Shown here piece after piece: positions 12,996-13,334 of a stretch of DNA of 13,334 nucleotides. The notes under the pieces were generated by a model. It was not told the DNA's origin, searched no databases, and saw only the letters and a program-made list of their open reading frames with translations. The stretch covers positions 1-13,334 of the forward strand of contig CALHGI010000720.1 of NCBI GenBank assembly GCA_938029995.1, in the 5' to 3' direction. A program made the translations under genes and the position numbers. How positions within the stretch are numbered: position 1 is the stretch's first letter; each line of letters starts with the position of its first letter. This DNA is from an uncultured cyanobacterium. Lineage in GTDB: Bacteria; Cyanobacteriota; Cyanobacteriia; Phormidesmidales; Phormidesmidaceae.

Positions 12996-13334
12996 ATGCA
13001 AGATACACGTCCTCAAATCATGACCGATACGGCACTCAAAGCTGAGAAAATCTCGGTATATTACGGCTCTAACCTAGCGGTTAAAGACGTCTTTCTCGAT
13101 ATTCCTCGAAACCAAATCGTTGCCTTTATTGGTCCCTCTGGTTGTGGTAAGAGTACCGTTCTGCGCTGCTTTAACCGGATGAATGATCTCATCCCCATTG
13201 CCCGTGTAGAGGGCAATATCCTGTTTGAGGGAGAGGATATTAGTCGCTTTGACCCGGTGGAACTGCGTCGTCGGGTGGGCATGGTGTTCCAGAAGCCGAA
13301 TCCCTTCCCTAAATCTATTTACGAAAACATTGCC
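12996..13334 (+). CDS. pstB: phosphate ABC transporter ATP-binding protein PstB (partial)
   Basis: The first 113 codons of the ATPase that powers phosphate import; the rest lies beyond the right edge. Walker A is GPSGCGKST at residues 46-54, with K52 the nucleotide-binding lysine. The PstB-specific continuation [19 protein letters not shown] follows. The Q-loop is [18 protein letters not shown] at 96-113 (Q99), very characteristic of PstB. The signature motif, Walker B and H-loop are outside the window. The ATG at 12996 has AGGA ten bases upstream; an ATG at 13020 ([16 protein letters not shown]) would also give a normal PstB N-terminus. Position after pstA completes the order pstS-C-A-B. Confidence 0.95.
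   Translation, partial: MQDTRPQIMTDTALKAEKISVYYGSNLAVKDVFLDIPRNQIVAFIGPSGCGKSTVLRCFNRMNDLIPIARVEGNILFEGEDISRFDPVELRRRVGMVFQKPNPFPKSIYENIA

Overview
The window is cyanobacterial chromosome. The evidence is four copies of the octamer GCGATCGC (HIP1, abundant in many cyanobacteria), a ferredoxin-type sulfite reductase, a CRR7-family NDH-1 protein, a DUF3143 protein beside a J-domain protein, and a SphX-like phosphate-binding lipoprotein. Genus cannot be read from the sequence; a filamentous or Leptolyngbya-like lineage is only a guess. The gene content is mostly housekeeping. I see no phage, transposase, CRISPR array, tRNA or rRNA.

Layout. (1) 1-310, minus: N-terminal part of an MscS-type mechanosensitive channel, cut by the window edge. 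(2) 482-3265, plus: a small three-helix membrane protein, a 475-bp non-coding gap with weak hairpins, a LytR-CpsA-Psr (LCP) cell-wall glycopolymer transferase with a LytR_C tail, and a pRiA4b ORF-3-like protein whose ATG overlaps the LCP stop codon (TGATG). (3) 3304-6309, minus: transcribed in the order ferredoxin-sulfite reductase (sir), Nudix hydrolase, small unknown helical protein. The cluster meets region 2 tail to tail over a 17-bp near-perfect palindrome. Sir carries a C-terminal tail resembling a ribbon-helix-helix (CopG-type) DNA-binding unit. (4) 6310-6693: divergent control region between sir and crr7, with three dyads in 58 bp. (5) 6694-8694, plus: crr7, a YaaW/UPF0174-like protein, a membrane-anchored J-domain protein and DUF3143. 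(6) 8710-9123, minus: a DCC1-like (DUF393) thiol-disulfide protein. (7) 9498-13334, plus: the high-affinity phosphate ABC importer pstS-pstC-pstA-pstB, with pstB cut by the window end.

The pst block forms one functional unit: PstS captures phosphate in the periplasm, PstC and PstA form the inner-membrane channel, and PstB is the ATPase. Upstream of pstS lies a tandem element fitting the cyanobacterial Pho box bound by SphR/PhoB. Between pstS and pstC is a 419-bp gap with a 12-bp perfect-stem hairpin, a second hairpin, a 12-bp tandem duplication and an 8-bp inverted repeat (GTCAGGTT/AACCTGAC). The same octamer AACCTGAC also occurs inside the pstS Pho box. This suggests pstS is expressed separately from, and probably more than, pstCAB.

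No clearly new system is visible. The points most worth following up are the RHH-like tail on sulfite reductase, the dyad cluster at the sir/crr7 promoter region, the pstS-pstC control region, and the unrecognised protein at 3304-3720.
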